This document shows, piece after piece, positions 18,109 through 27,343 of a DNA stretch of 64,000 bases. The DNA is from Levilactobacillus suantsaii. Its GTDB lineage: Bacteria; Bacillota; Bacilli; Lactobacillales; Lactobacillaceae. Position 1 is the first letter of the stretch, and each line of letters opens with the position of its first letter. Location: positions 124,001 through 188,000 of the forward strand of contig NZ_QXIL01000001.1 in the NCBI RefSeq assembly GCF_004115745.1, written 5' to 3'. Made by a program: the position numbers and the translations under genes. Below the pieces are notes generated by a model. That model was not told the origin of the DNA, ran no database searches, and saw only the letters and a program-made list of their open reading frames with translations.

Positions 18109-20472
18109 TTACCGCGTAATGTTTTGTCGAATTTCAGACTTCATGAACAACCGCGTCGTGTCATATTCGATGTCGGAAATCATTTCTTCGAACATCCGGA
18201 ACCCGTCTTGTTGGTATTCAACCAACGGGTTCAATTGACCGTAACCCCGTAAGCCGATGGATTGTCGTAACTGGTCCATCGCATCGATGTGGTCGGTCCA
18301 GTGCGAATCTACGACCCGCAACAGCACGACCTTTTCAAATTCAAGCATTTGTGCGGGATCGTAAAGTTGCTTGGACTTATCATCGTAAACTTTATTGGCT
18401 AAGTCCATGAAGAAGTCCACGATTTCATCCGCGGTTTTGTCCTTCAAACCAGCCAGGCTGATTTGGTCGGGCGAAACCATCGCTGAAATCCCGAAGTCGA
18501 GCAAGGTATCCAAATCCCAATCAGCTTGGTCACCCTGTGTATGCAAGCTAACGACCCGGCTGACGGTCCGCTTGATCATCGGCATCAAGACCCATTTCAG
18601 GGACTTTTCTTCCTGGATGACTTGGTTCCGTTCACCGTAGATGACGTTCCGTTGTTGCCGCATCACGTCATCGTATTGCAAGACGTTCTTCCGGGAATCA
18701 TAGTTGTTCCCTTCAACCCGCTTTTGCGCAGATTCCACCTGCTTGGTGATCATCCGGCTACGGATAACGGCGTCTTCGCCGTCAACGTTCATCCGTTGTA
18801 AGAAGTCTTTGACCCGGTCAGAACCGAACCGCCGCATCAAGTCATCTTCCAGCGACAGGTAGAACTGGGTCAGACCCGGGTCACCCTGCCGACCAGAACG
18901 GCCCCGCAGCTGGTTATCAATCCGCCGGGACTCGTGCCGTTCCGTCCCAATCACGGCTAAACCACCTAATTCAACCACGCCGGGTCCGAGCTTGATATCG
19001 GTCCCCCGTCCAGCCATGTTGGTGGCAATGGTGACGGCGCCCCGTTGACCGGCGTTTTGAATAATATCGGCTTCACGCGCATGGTTCTTGGCGTTTAAGA
19101 CCACATGCGGAATCTTTTCTTGGTCTAAGCGTTGCGACAGGTATTCGGACGTTTCCACGGCCACGGTCCCGATTAACATCGGTTGGCCCTTCTTATGAAG
19201 CGCCGCGATTTCCTTGACAACGGCGTCAAACTTAGCTTCCAAAGTCGGGTACAACACATCCGGATGGTCAACCCGCACGACCGGTTTGTTGGTCGGCACG
19301 GAGATGACTTCCATGTTGTAGATTTCCCGGAATTCCTCGGCTTCGGTCTTGGCCGTCCCGGTCATCCCGGCTAACTTACTGTACATCCGGAACAAGTTTT
19401 GGTACGTGATGTTGGCCATGGTCTTGGTCTCTTCTTGAATCTCGACGCCTTCCTTGGCTTCAATGGCTTGGTGCAGCCCATCGGAGTACCGCCGGCCTTC
19501 CATGACCCGGCCAGTAAAGGAATCAACGATCAAGACTTCGCCGTCTTGAACCACGTAGTCTTTATCCCGCAACATGATAAAGTTCGCCCGTAAGGCTTGG
19601 TCCATGTGGTGGGTCAACGCGGTGTTGTCCGTGTCGTATAAGTTCTTCAAATTAAAGTATTTTTCGGCCTTTTCAATCCCGGTATCCGTCAAGGACACGG
19701 TCTTGGATTCCAGGTCGATCTTAAAGTCTTCCTTTTCGTGCAAGGTCTTAGCGAACCGGTCGACCCGTTTGTAGAGCTGACTAGTTCCTTCGGATTGCCC
19801 CGAAATGATCAACGGCGTCCGGGCTTCATCAATCAAGATGGAGTCCACTTCGTCGACGATGGCGAAGTTTAGTGGCCGTTGCACCATATCTTCTTTGTAG
19901 ACCACCATGTTGTCCCGCAGGTAATCGAACCCGATTTCCCCGTTGGTGGAATACGTGATGTCAGCGTTATAAGCTTCCCGCTTTTCATCTGGCGTCTTTT
20001 CGGCGGAGTTCAACCCAACGGATAAGCCCATCCAGTTGTACAGTTCACCCATTTCCGTGGCGTCCCGTGCGGACAGGTATTCGTTGACCGTGACCACGTG
20101 GACCCCTTTGCCTGCTAAGGCGTTCAGGTACACGGGCATGGTCGCCGTCAAGGTCTTCCCTTCACCAGTCTTCATTTCGGCGATGTTACCTTCGTGAAGC
20201 ACGATTCCCCCCATGATTTGAACATGGAATGGGTACAAGCCGAGGACCCGGCGCGCACCTTCACGACAAGCCGCAAAAGCCTCAGGCAATAAATCATCCA
20301 AGGTTTCCCCGTCTTGATACCGCTTTTGAAATTCGGGCGTTTTGGCCTTCAAATCTTCGTCTGAAAGCTTTGCGTACTCGTCAGCGTAAGCACCCACTTG
20401 GTCCGCTAACTTACTGAGGCGTCGTAAAGTTCGTCGATCACTTTCGACCCATTTTTTTAAAATGTTTGCCAT
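18109..20472 (-). CDS. secA: Preprotein translocase ATPase SecA
   Basis: A 787-residue motor ATPase that drives secretory proteins through SecYEG. Walker A is [14 protein letters not shown], Walker [19 protein letters not shown]; the helicase motifs [16 protein letters not shown] and [12 protein letters not shown] are present. The C-terminal zinc-binding tail seen in many SecA proteins is absent, as in several lactobacilli. The ATG follows GAAGGGA. Gene order hpf-secA-prfB is conserved in Firmicutes. Confidence 0.97.
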   Translation of the reverse strand: MANILKKWVESDRRTLRRLSKLADQVGAYADEYAKLSDEDLKAKTPEFQKRYQDGETLDDLLPEAFAACREGARRVLGLYPFHVQIMGGIVLHEGNIAEMKTGEGKTLTATMPVYLNALAGKGVHVVTVNEYLSARDATEMGELYNWMGLSVGLNSAEKTPDEKREAYNADITYSTNGEIGFDYLRDNMVVYKEDMVQRPLNFAIVDEVDSILIDEARTPLIISGQSEGTSQLYKRVDRFAKTLHEKEDFKIDLESKTVSLTDTGIEKAEKYFNLKNLYDTDNTALTHHMDQALRANFIMLRDKDYVVQDGEVLIVDSFTGRVMEGRRYSDGLHQAIEAKEGVEIQEETKTMANITYQNLFRMYSKLAGMTGTAKTEAEEFREIYNMEVISVPTNKPVVRVDHPDVLYPTLEAKFDAVVKEIAALHKKGQPMLIGTVAVETSEYLSQRLDQEKIPHVVLNAKNHAREADIIQNAGQRGAVTIATNMAGRGTDIKLGPGVVELGGLAVIGTERHESRRIDNQLRGRSGRQGDPGLTQFYLSLEDDLMRRFGSDRVKDFLQRMNVDGEDAVIRSRMITKQVESAQKRVEGNNYDSRKNVLQYDDVMRQQRNVIYGERNQVIQEEKSLKWVLMPMIKRTVSRVVSLHTQGDQADWDLDTLLDFGISAMVSPDQISLAGLKDKTADEIVDFFMDLANKVYDDKSKQLYDPAQMLEFEKVVLLRVVDSHWTDHIDAMDQLRQSIGLRGYGQLNPLVEYQQDGFRMFEEMISDIEYDTTRLFMKSEIRQNITR

Positions 20473-20708
20473 GTGAGAATTCCCTTCAGTACTGCGTTTT
20501 AATTAGTCTATTTAAAATTACCCATTGTTTTGCAATAAATCAACCTACATTTTAACACTATCCCCCCCAAGATGAAACTCTCCACTTCGGTTCGCAAAGC
20601 CTGAACCGCTTTCATTTGCGATTTGCCAGTTTAAATTTAACAAATGCCGAACGGTTGGGTGACGGGACAGTTAATTAGTTGATTTATAATTTCGTTACCC
20701 GACTAAAA

Positions 20709-20732
20709 AAGCCCGGGCAGGCTCCCAGGCTT
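20709..20732 (-). terminator. Terminator after hpf
   Basis: Stem AAGCCTGGG/CCCGGGCTT (one G-T pair), 6-base loop, then TTTTTT on the minus strand. Nearly the same stem ends and T-run occur in the groEL terminator at 30963-30986. The rest of the hpf-secA gap holds only AT-rich sequence before secA. Confidence 0.85.
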
Positions 20733-20751
20733 GATACCATTTCACGTTAAT

Positions 20752-21315
20752 CTAGTCTTCATCGTTGGCTTCAATCAAGCCGTAGCGACCATCATTACGC
20801 CGGTAAACGATGCTGACACCATTCGTTTCAGCGTCTTGATAGATGAAGAAGTTGTGTCCCAACATATCCATCTGGAGAATGGCTTCTTCATTATCCATCG
20901 GCTTCAAAGACAACCGCTTCGTGCGGACCACTTCGAAATCATTGCCATTGGCCGATTGGTCGTCTTCGGATGTTGCTTCTGGTGCAAAGTCTAAGTTCTT
21001 ATAGCCCTTTTCACGGGACTTACGGTTAACTTTGGTCTTGTACTTACGGATTTGGCGTTCCAATTTGTCGGTCACCAAATCGACGCTGGCGTACAAGTCT
21101 GGTGAGGTCTCCTCCGCTCTTAAGGTCAAGTATGGGAGTGGGATTGTTACTTCAACCTTCGCGTTCTTGTTTTGGTAAACCTTCAGGTTGATATGCGCAA
21201 TTGCCTCGACGTTGTTGTCGAAATACTTTTCTAACTTGCTGATTCGCTTCTCAACGTAATCCCGTATTGCGTCAGTAACTTCGATGTTTTCACCACGAAT
21301 ATTAAATGTGAGCAT
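20752..21315 (-). CDS. hpf: Ribosome hibernation-promoting factor, long form
   Basis: A 187-residue protein that dimerises ribosomes into inactive 100S particles in stationary phase. The N-terminal beta-alpha domain starts MLTFNIRGENIEVTDAIRDY and contains a basic RQIRKYKTKVNRKSREKG linker; the C-terminal dimerisation domain includes VVRTKRLSLKPMDNEEAILQMDMLGHNFF. Length is that of Firmicute long HPF. The ATG follows GAAGGGAGAG. It has its own promoter and terminator, so it is monocistronic. Confidence 0.95.
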   Translation of the reverse strand: MLTFNIRGENIEVTDAIRDYVEKRISKLEKYFDNNVEAIAHINLKVYQNKNAKVEVTIPLPYLTLRAEETSPDLYASVDLVTDKLERQIRKYKTKVNRKSREKGYKNLDFAPEATSEDDQSANGNDFEVVRTKRLSLKPMDNEEAILQMDMLGHNFFIYQDAETNGVSIVYRRNDGRYGLIEANDED

Positions 21316-21400
21316 AAAACTTCTCTCCCTTCAGCCAAGAGATCGCTTGGCTTGCTTAGCACACGAAGGACCACTCTTCTGCAGTGCTTTGCTTACTTTC

Positions 21401-21429
21401 ATTATAAAGGAAAGCGCTACGATAGACAA
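21401..21429 (-). promoter_or_regulatory. Promoter of hpf
   Basis: Minus strand TTGTCT, 17-base spacer, TATAAT, giving a leader of about 80 bases. The spacer contains GTAGCGCTTTCC, which on the plus strand (AGGAAAGCGCTACGA) is two mismatches from a cre site; CcpA control is possible but unproven. Confidence 0.7.
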
Positions 21430-21454
21430 TTATTCTGCCGGACAAAAATGAACG

Positions 21455-22129
21455 TCAGCGCGCTAGAGTCAGGCTAGTAACCGCTTTCGCACCCCCTAAA
21501 TAAATTTGCGCTGCGGCGTGCCGGATGGTCCGCCCCGTCGTATAGACATCATCCAGTAGCAATACCCGGCGATTCGCCAGCACCGTAGCGGCCTACGGGA
21601 CCAACTCAAATGGTTGTGGCATGGCCAGGCGTTCGCGGCGTGTCTTACTGGACTGGGGTCGGGGCTTGCGGGCAGGGGGTACGGTCAAGACCGATTGGAA
21701 AGGTTGGTCCGTTAACCAACCGGTCACTTGATTAAACCCGCGCGTCTGCCAGGTCGTTGCGGTAATCGGAATTGGCACCAATACGTCATACTCTATTTGA
21801 GCTAATGCGCGCCGTAAATAGGGCTGCATAACCAATCGTAATCGATAATCCCCCTGAAATTTATACTGTTGCATGTAGGCCTTTATCGCCTCATCGTACG
21901 GAAAGATGGCCTGGTTATGCCACTCATCAGCCCACCGGGCACAATCTGGACAGACGGTCGCCGTGGCCTGTTGACGGCCACATTGCGGACACTGCGGCGC
22001 GTGTAGCGGCTGTAACCGCTGCGCACAGGTCGTGCACAACTTAGGAGGCACGATGACTTGCCACCGTAGCAATATCCGCAACGTTACTGGCACTTTTACA
22101 ACGGCCTGACACCATAGACAGGTTGCCAT
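21455..22129 (-). pseudogene. comFC: comFC (competence phosphoribosyltransferase-like), broken by an in-frame stop
   Basis: ComFC takes part in natural transformation with ComFA. From ATG 22129 the frame encodes a zinc-finger region (CLWC, CTTC, CPQCG, CPDC) and the start of the phosphoribosyltransferase domain (YDVLVPIPITATTWQTRGFNQV). At 21595-21593 a TAG interrupts it after PFELVP. In the same frame the missing end follows at once, with the PRPP-binding motif VLLLDDVYTTGRT and a final stop at 21455. The visible product would be 178 residues without the active-site loop. The ATG overlaps the comFA stop by one base. Confidence 0.85.
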
Positions 22130-23438
22130 TACGACCGTCCCCCTAACCGTTTCCCCCGCCGATTCAACTCGCGAATCATGTGCTGAGCGTGGTAGATTTC
22201 CCGGGTTAAGCTTTGACAATAACACCAAACGTCACCGGTCGGATAGTCGCGATGGCGCCCCACTCGACCAGCAATCTGGACCAGTGCCGCAGTCGAAAAG
22301 ACCGGGTCATCCCCACCCAAGATCACCACGAACACGGCGGGAAACGTGACCCCACGCTCTAGAATCGTAGTGGTGATAAGGCATTGTCCCTGACCATCCC
22401 GAAAGGCTTGGACCTTGGCCTGGCGGTCGGGGTCGGCGGCATGCACGGTCACGCCTTCGGGTAACCCCGCTTGCCGGAGTGCCCGGGCCACTAACCGCAA
22501 ATCGCTCACCCGCGGCACGAAGAATAAGTATCGTTGGCCCGTCTGCGCATAGGCACGTAATTGCCGCAACACTTTAGGGGGCAACCCGTGGCGCACTAAC
22601 CGGGTCCGCCCGCCCCCACTAGCTTAGTCCGCAACGGTGGTAAGAGGTGCCCGTGGTACCGCAGCGGCAGATAAGTCACCGCTAGTTGATGGCGTTTCAG
22701 TTTCCGCTGCAGGTCTGGTCCTGGGGTCGCCGTTAAATATAGGTGACATCCCGCGGGTTTTTGGGCCTGGACAATGGCGCGTTGAAGCATCGGGCTGGTT
22801 GCTAACGGAAAAGCGTCAACTTCGTCCACCACGATCCAATCGAAGGCGGCCTCGAACCGCAGCAGTTGGTGCGTGGTGCAAATAGTCAGTTGGCAGTACC
22901 GGTATGGCGCGGGTTGTCCCCCATACAAGACGGTCTGGGGCACCGCAGCAAACGCTTGGGCCAACCGTGGCGCCAGCTCCAAACACACATCGACACGCGG
23001 TGACGTCCACGCTACCCGCCATCCCCGTTGTAACGCCCACGCCAGTGCCGGGTACACCATCTCGGTCTTCCCCGCCCCAGTGACCGCCCACAACAATTGG
23101 TCACGTTGCGCCTGAACTAACCGGCAAACGGCTAAGGCAGCTTGATGCTGTTGCTCACTTAACGTCCCCGCCCAACTCAAAGGCGAATCCGACCATTTCA
23201 AAAACTGATTGGGTTCCGGAATAGTGTATAATTTAGTATGCTTAGTCAATCGCCCCAGGTTCAGACAGTGCCGACAATACGGTACGCCGTGTGGCAAGCA
23301 ATCTTGCGGTGCGACCCACTGGTGACACCGCTGACACTGCCAGTGCCCGTTGACCAACTGTAACGCCGGTTTCCCCGTGGCCTCCGGGGGCGCTTGGGTG
23401 AGTGGCACGCGACGACCAAATAACTGAGTTTTATCCAT
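22129..23438 (-). pseudogene. comFA: comFA (competence DNA-uptake helicase), broken by a frameshift
   Basis: ComFA is the DEAD-like ATPase that helps pull DNA through the competence channel. The first 280 residues (ATG 23438, after GAAAGGATGG) hold a four-cysteine zinc finger (CQRCH, CRHCL), Walker A AVTGAGKTEM and Walker B VVDEVD, then end at a TAG at 22598-22596. The C-terminal helicase half (TTTILERGVTFP, QIAGRVGRH) continues in another frame to 22129. A single lost base in the G-rich stretch at about 22600-22620 explains it. Total coding length matches intact ComFA (about 435 residues). Sequencing error cannot be excluded. Confidence 0.85.
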
Positions 23439-23513
23439 AACTGACCATCCTTTCAGGTTATCCTGAAGGTAGGTCCGTAGGTCGCCAACGAAATTTTGAA
23501 GAAGGGTGTTCAC

Positions 23514-24176
23514 ATGGAAACAGACTATTTAACCGTAAAAGCTGCTGGTAAGCATGAACTGGAAAGCAAGAAGTCGCGTTTTATTGCCGATCTCGGCCGG
23601 GTCACGACCGAAGCCGAAGCTCAGGCGTTCTTAAACGACGTCATCGCCAGAGAACCCAAGGCCACTCACCATTGTTGGGCCTATGTCTTGGGTGACCACG
23701 ACTATATCCAACGGGAAAGTGACAACGGCGAGCCCTCCGGGACGGCTGGCGTTCCCATCTTGACGGTCCTCCAACGCAACCACCTGCGCAACACGATTGC
23801 CGTGGTCACCCGTTACTTTGGTGGCATCAAGCTAGGTGCCGGAGGCCTCATTCGGGCTTATAGCAACGCCACGTCCACCGGAATCGAAGCCGTGGGCGTC
23901 GTGAAGCGCGTTCAGCAACGGGCCGTGCAGATCACCGTTAATTACCCGCACTACGACCAGCTGACCCACTACCTTGAAGAAAATCACCTCATTGTCTTAC
24001 AGACCCTTTACACTCAAGTGGTCCAGATTACCATCGGCGTCGATTTAGCTGCCGTCGAGGCGACGACTCAAGCCCTCACCGACCTGCTGAACGACCGGTT
24101 AGACATCAAGCTGGGAGACGTAGCCTATCATGAGGTCCCTGTCGAAATCCATGCCAGCAGTCGCGATGATGCTTAA
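23514..24176 (+). CDS. YigZ/IMPACT-family protein
   Basis: A 220-residue protein of the YigZ (YvyE, IMPACT) family. The N-terminal domain has the family motif DNGEPSGTAGVPIL and VVTRYFGGIKLGAGGLIRAY; the C-terminal part is a ferredoxin-like DUF1949 domain (YPHYDQLTHYLEE). The biochemical role is not settled; relatives associate with translation. The ATG at 23514 follows GAAGGG; an upstream in-frame TTG at 23496 lies inside that ribosome site and is rejected. It is divergent from comFA and ends at a bidirectional terminator. Confidence 0.9.
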   Translation: METDYLTVKAAGKHELESKKSRFIADLGRVTTEAEAQAFLNDVIAREPKATHHCWAYVLGDHDYIQRESDNGEPSGTAGVPILTVLQRNHLRNTIAVVTRYFGGIKLGAGGLIRAYSNATSTGIEAVGVVKRVQQRAVQITVNYPHYDQLTHYLEENHLIVLQTLYTQVVQITIGVDLAAVEATTQALTDLLNDRLDIKLGDVAYHEVPVEIHASSRDDA

Positions 24177-24188
24177 TACCATAATTGA

Positions 24189-24242
24189 CCAACCAAAAAG
24201 TCCCCCACAATCCTTGATGATTGCGCGGGACTTTTTGGTTGG
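24189..24242. terminator. Bidirectional terminator between yigZ and tagO
   Basis: Outer arms CCAACCAAAAAGTCCC and GGGACTTTTTGGTTGG pair perfectly; an inner CAATC/GATTG stem closes the hairpin. T-runs are within the arms on both strands, between two convergent genes. Confidence 0.85.
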
Positions 24243-24265
24243 ACCCCTAGTGGTCCATTAAACTT

Positions 24266-25360
24266 TCAATCCGAAGTTTTTGACGTAAACTGTTTCACGA
24301 TATGCTTAATCCAGTGCAATAGCGGTTGACGATTCGACCCAACCAGACCGATGGCTTCCACGAAGAGCTCTAGCCCCACCAGGATGGCCACGGTCAATAG
24401 GACCGAGCCCCAAATCGTCGACAACGGGTAAAGTAAGGCGATGAACGAAAAAATCAACGCAATCCCGTAGATGACCAACACCGTCTGGCGGTGCGTCAAT
24501 CCCAATTGCATCAAGCGGTGGTGCAAATGGTGTTTATCCGCATGCGAAATGGGTTGCTTGTTTAGAATCCGGCGAATCATCGCGTAGACCGTATCCGTAA
24601 TCGGAACCCCCAAGATGATGACCGGGCTGATAACGGAGATGAAGGTGACGTTCTTTAACCCGTACAACGAGAAGCAGGCAATCATAAACCCGATGAATTG
24701 TGCGCCCGTATCCCCTAAATAAATCCGCGCTGGGAAAAAATTATAGGGCAAAAAGCCAACCATGGCGGCGACCAACGCAAAAATCATGATGGCGACCCAG
24801 GTGTTGGCCACGTTCAAGAAGAACAGCCCGGTAATCCCGGTCGTGGTCAAGGCAATGATAGACACCCCGGTGGCCAACCCATCCAGTCCGTCAATCAGGT
24901 TGATGGCATTAATGATCGCCACAATCCAAAGCAACGTAATGGGCAACGCCAAGAGCCCCAGGTGCCAGGTTCCCACAAACGGTAACGTCAGATAACGCAT
25001 CCGCACTTCGGCCACGAAGTAAACTTCTAAGGCCGCCAGTAATTGCCCAAGCACTTTTTGATGGGGCTTGAGTTCAAAGACGTCATCGATCATCCCCTCA
25101 GCCACGATAATGCACTCCCCGCCAAACAGTCCCCACAGCTGATGAGTCGGCATTTGGTCCCGGAGTAAAAACATGGTGGAAAAGGTAAACGCAATAAAGA
25201 TGGCCAACCCACCTAAGGTCGGCATGGCCACTTTGTTAACCCGACGTTGATTGGGCTTATCTACCGCCCCAATTTTAAACGCCAAGCGCCGAATAAACGG
25301 CGTTAGAATCGCGGAGATGATCATGGTAGCAAATAAGCTAACAATAATCTCAAATTTCAT
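24266..25360 (-). CDS. tagO: Undecaprenyl-phosphate N-acetylglucosaminyl-1-phosphate transferase
   Basis: A 364-residue polytopic enzyme of the WecA/TagO/MraY family that starts wall teichoic acid or other undecaprenyl-linked glycans. About eleven hydrophobic spans, the metal-binding motif NAINLIDGLDGLATG, a second motif YLGDTGAQFIGFM and the histidine loop HADKHHLHHRLM are all visible. The frame extends to 25390, but ATG 25360 is six bases after AAAGAGG and begins MKFEIIVSLF, so it is chosen. A 185-base leader rich in hairpins lies upstream. Confidence 0.92.
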   Translation of the reverse strand: MKFEIIVSLFATMIISAILTPFIRRLAFKIGAVDKPNQRRVNKVAMPTLGGLAIFIAFTFSTMFLLRDQMPTHQLWGLFGGECIIVAEGMIDDVFELKPHQKVLGQLLAALEVYFVAEVRMRYLTLPFVGTWHLGLLALPITLLWIVAIINAINLIDGLDGLATGVSIIALTTTGITGLFFLNVANTWVAIMIFALVAAMVGFLPYNFFPARIYLGDTGAQFIGFMIACFSLYGLKNVTFISVISPVIILGVPITDTVYAMIRRILNKQPISHADKHHLHHRLMQLGLTHRQTVLVIYGIALIFSFIALLYPLSTIWGSVLLTVAILVGLELFVEAIGLVGSNRQPLLHWIKHIVKQFTSKTSD

Positions 25361-25545
25361 AACTGTCCTCTTTCTATTCTTAATAGCCAAGCTTAGCGCG
25401 GTATCCGCGCCGCTAGCTGGCGTCCCGTTTATCCCCGGGAACGTCCCCGTTGACCGCTAAACATGCGGTTCATGGCCATGACCCAAGTCCAGTCTGGAAG
25501 CCACCATGGGCTACCCTTCCCAGACCATTCCCACTCAGGTGGCCT
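25361..25545 (-). ncRNA. Hairpin-rich leader of the tagO message
   Basis: Between the tagO promoter and ATG several clear stems occur in series: CCAC/GTGG (25531-25542), GTCTGG(G)AAG/CTTCCAGAC (25492-25525), an ATGGCCAT-centred palindrome (about 25467-25483), ACCGC/GCGGT (25453-25469) and GCGCGG/CCGCGC (25396-25410). There is no T-run, so a transcription terminator is unlikely. A 16-codon minus-strand ORF starting MAMNRMF lies within it, with a weak ribosome site. I recognise no known riboswitch class. Structure is seen; regulation is a guess. Confidence 0.4.
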
Positions 25546-25552
25546 TTTGCTA

Positions 25553-25581
25553 ATTATACAAAGCCATGAAATCAAACACAA
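25553..25581 (-). promoter_or_regulatory. Promoter of tagO
   Basis: Minus strand TTGTGT, 17-base spacer, perfect TATAAT. It places the transcript start near 25545, about 185 bases before the ATG. Confidence 0.65.
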
Positions 25582-25645
25582 CCGCCAGTTTAAATTGAAA
25601 TAAACCAGTTCGGGTTAGTTCGGTCACCTAAACTCGCTTCACAAA

Positions 25646-25748
25646 ATGAGGCACTGTCAAAAAATGACGGTGACGTGGCCACTTAGCTAATTCTCCCTAG
25701 TGATGGTTAGCTTCTCAGTTGTTTTAAATAGCAACTGTTTTGCCTCAT
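25646..25748. repeat. Inverted repeats upstream of the lrgA promoter
   Basis: ATGAGGCA (25646-25653) and TGCCTCAT (25741-25748) pair perfectly, and CAGTTG-N10-CAACTG lies at 25716-25737. The inner one is placed where an activator such as a LytR-type regulator could bind; there is no direct evidence. Nothing else is seen in the 25582-25769 stretch. Confidence 0.3.
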
Positions 25749-25769
25749 AGCCATTATAAGTATTTTAGC

Positions 25770-25798
25770 TTGTACTTGAAAACTAAAATTCATATAAT
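25770..25798 (+). promoter_or_regulatory. Promoter of lrgAB
   Basis: TTGTAC, 17-base spacer, TATAAT. The leader is about 120 bases and includes a TTCAGC/GCTGAA hairpin shortly before the ribosome site GAAGGGAG. Confidence 0.75.
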
Positions 25799-25923
25799 GG
25801 GCTTATGGAGTCGGCGAAGACTGCCGGCGTCCTTTCATGGCTCCAGAAGTGTATCAAACGCTTTGTGAAATTATTATATTTTGTTCGGTTCAGCTTAGCT
25901 GAATTAGAAGGGAGATTTTTTTA

Positions 25924-26355
25924 TTGGCTACTCAAAATAAAGTCACACCAACTGACAGCCCGCAACCGACGCCTATCCTCATTCAAATGGGAATCTTCGC
26001 AGCGGTCCTCTTTGTTTCTAGTCTGATTTCACCGCTGTTTCCCGCATCGTTTCCTGTGCCAACGCCTGTTATTGGGCTGATTTTACTTTACCTGTTACTC
26101 GCAACCCACATCGTCAAACTGCATAACGTCGAAAAATTTGGCGATTTCATGATCAGTTTGATTGCCTTTCTGTTCGTGCCCTCCGGAATCCAATTAGCCG
26201 CTAACCTCGATATTTTACGGACTGAAGGGGTCCAGATTGTCTTAGTGACCCTGATTGCCACGATTATTCTCTTGGTTGTCGTAGCTTACACGACCGCTGG
26301 GTTCATCTGGTTGGCCAAGCACGTCTTCCACGTCAATACGACCGTCGACAACTAA
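25924..26355 (+). CDS. lrgA: CidA/LrgA-family holin-like membrane protein
   Basis: A 143-residue protein with four hydrophobic spans and the family motif PTPVIGLILLYLLLATHIVKLHNVEKFGDFMISLIAFLFVPSGIQL. LrgA and CidA proteins act with LrgB/CidB in control of murein hydrolases and, in B. subtilis and streptococci, pyruvate uptake. The start is a TTG nine bases after GAAGGGAG; no ATG is in range. The N-terminus is unusually long and polar before the first span. lrgB follows after 31 bases. Confidence 0.85.
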   Translation: MATQNKVTPTDSPQPTPILIQMGIFAAVLFVSSLISPLFPASFPVPTPVIGLILLYLLLATHIVKLHNVEKFGDFMISLIAFLFVPSGIQLAANLDILRTEGVQIVLVTLIATIILLVVVAYTTAGFIWLAKHVFHVNTTVDN

Positions 26356-26386
26356 TTGCCCACCATTTTTTTGAAAGGATGATATC

Positions 26387-27193
26387 ATGATTAGTTTAGC
26401 TGTAACACCGCACATGGCGGTCTGGGGCAAGTGGTTGAGCGACGCGCTTGGCACGACTGCCACCGGGGCCAGTGCCGGTAACGCCATTTTTGGAATCTTC
26501 TTGTCCCTGGTCGTTTACCTCATTGGCCAGTGGCTTTTCAAGATTGGCAAGGGCTTCTTCTTGTTCCAGCCCCTCTTCGTTGGGATGGTCCTTGGGATCT
26601 TCATTCTTTTTCTGTTGGCCAAGGCATTCGGGACCACGACTGCGGTCTTCTATAAATCCGCATACCTCCCGGGAGGTAACATTATCTTTTGGTTCTTGAA
26701 TCCAGCCACGATTGCCTTCGCCATTCCGCTTTATCGGCGGAACGACATCGTCAAACGTTTCTGGCCGGTCATCTTGCTCTCATTGATTGTGGGCCTGTTC
26801 ATTTCTTTGGTCATCATCTACTGGGTCGCCAAGCTTTTCGGCCTCAACAATGCGGGTATCGCATCGATGCTGCCACAAGCCGCCACGACTGCCATTGCCA
26901 TGCCAATCTCTACGGCTATTGGGGGCAACGCCGCGATTACGGCGATGGCCTGCATTTTAAACGCCGTCATCATTTACGCCTTGGGTGATTGGCTGGTCAA
27001 GTTCTTCCGCATCAACCACGACCCCATCGGTGCCGGCTTAGGGTTAGGAACCGCCGGGCACACCGTGGGCTCCGCTAAGGCACTTCAATTAGGATCCATT
27101 CAAGGGTCAATGGCCTCCATCGCGGTGGTCATCATCTCCATCGTGGTCGACCTGGTCGTCCCTGCCTTTGCGTCCTTCATGGGCTTACATTAA
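26387..27193 (+). CDS. lrgB: LrgB/CidB-family membrane protein
   Basis: A 268-residue polytopic protein of the LrgB/CidB family, partner of the preceding LrgA-like protein. The conserved segment SMLPQAATTAIAMPISTAIGGNAAITAM and the C-terminal GLGTAGHTVGSAKALQLGS are diagnostic. ATG 26387 follows GAAAGGATG. The N-terminal part (before about residue 25) is longer than in many relatives. No lytSR-type two-component genes are nearby. Confidence 0.9.
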   Translation: MISLAVTPHMAVWGKWLSDALGTTATGASAGNAIFGIFLSLVVYLIGQWLFKIGKGFFLFQPLFVGMVLGIFILFLLAKAFGTTTAVFYKSAYLPGGNIIFWFLNPATIAFAIPLYRRNDIVKRFWPVILLSLIVGLFISLVIIYWVAKLFGLNNAGIASMLPQAATTAIAMPISTAIGGNAAITAMACILNAVIIYALGDWLVKFFRINHDPIGAGLGLGTAGHTVGSAKALQLGSIQGSMASIAVVIISIVVDLVVPAFASFMGLH

Positions 27194-27264
27194 CTTCTAA
27201 CCTTTGAAAATCGGCTTGATAGCAACTAAACGAGCGGATGCTATTACAGCCACTGAATAACTTA

Positions 27265-27313
27265 AAAGTGCACCGCCTTTAAACGGAAAATCCGTTTAAG
27301 GGCGGTGCACTTT
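27265..27313. terminator. Strong bidirectional terminator after lrgB
   Basis: Arms AAAGTGCACCGCC and GGCGGTGCACTTT are perfectly complementary, with an inner TTAAACGG/CCGTTTAA stem. It lies between convergent lrgB and tauE and shares the AGTGCACC-CCTTTAAA core with the phoR terminator. Confidence 0.85.
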
Positions 27314-27343
27314 AGCATTTTATCGCCGTCTCATTGTTCGTCA

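Noticed and set aside
22596-23438. comFA halves as two separate genes coupled by TAGTG
   Set aside because: Each half carries only one helicase lobe and together they equal one ComFA of normal length; a frameshift is simpler.
25396-25545. T-box riboswitch upstream of tagO
   Set aside because: GGATACCGCG looks slightly like the T-box antiterminator motif, but the AGGGTGGNACCGCG sequence, a terminator with T-run and a tRNA-synthetase or amino-acid gene are all missing.
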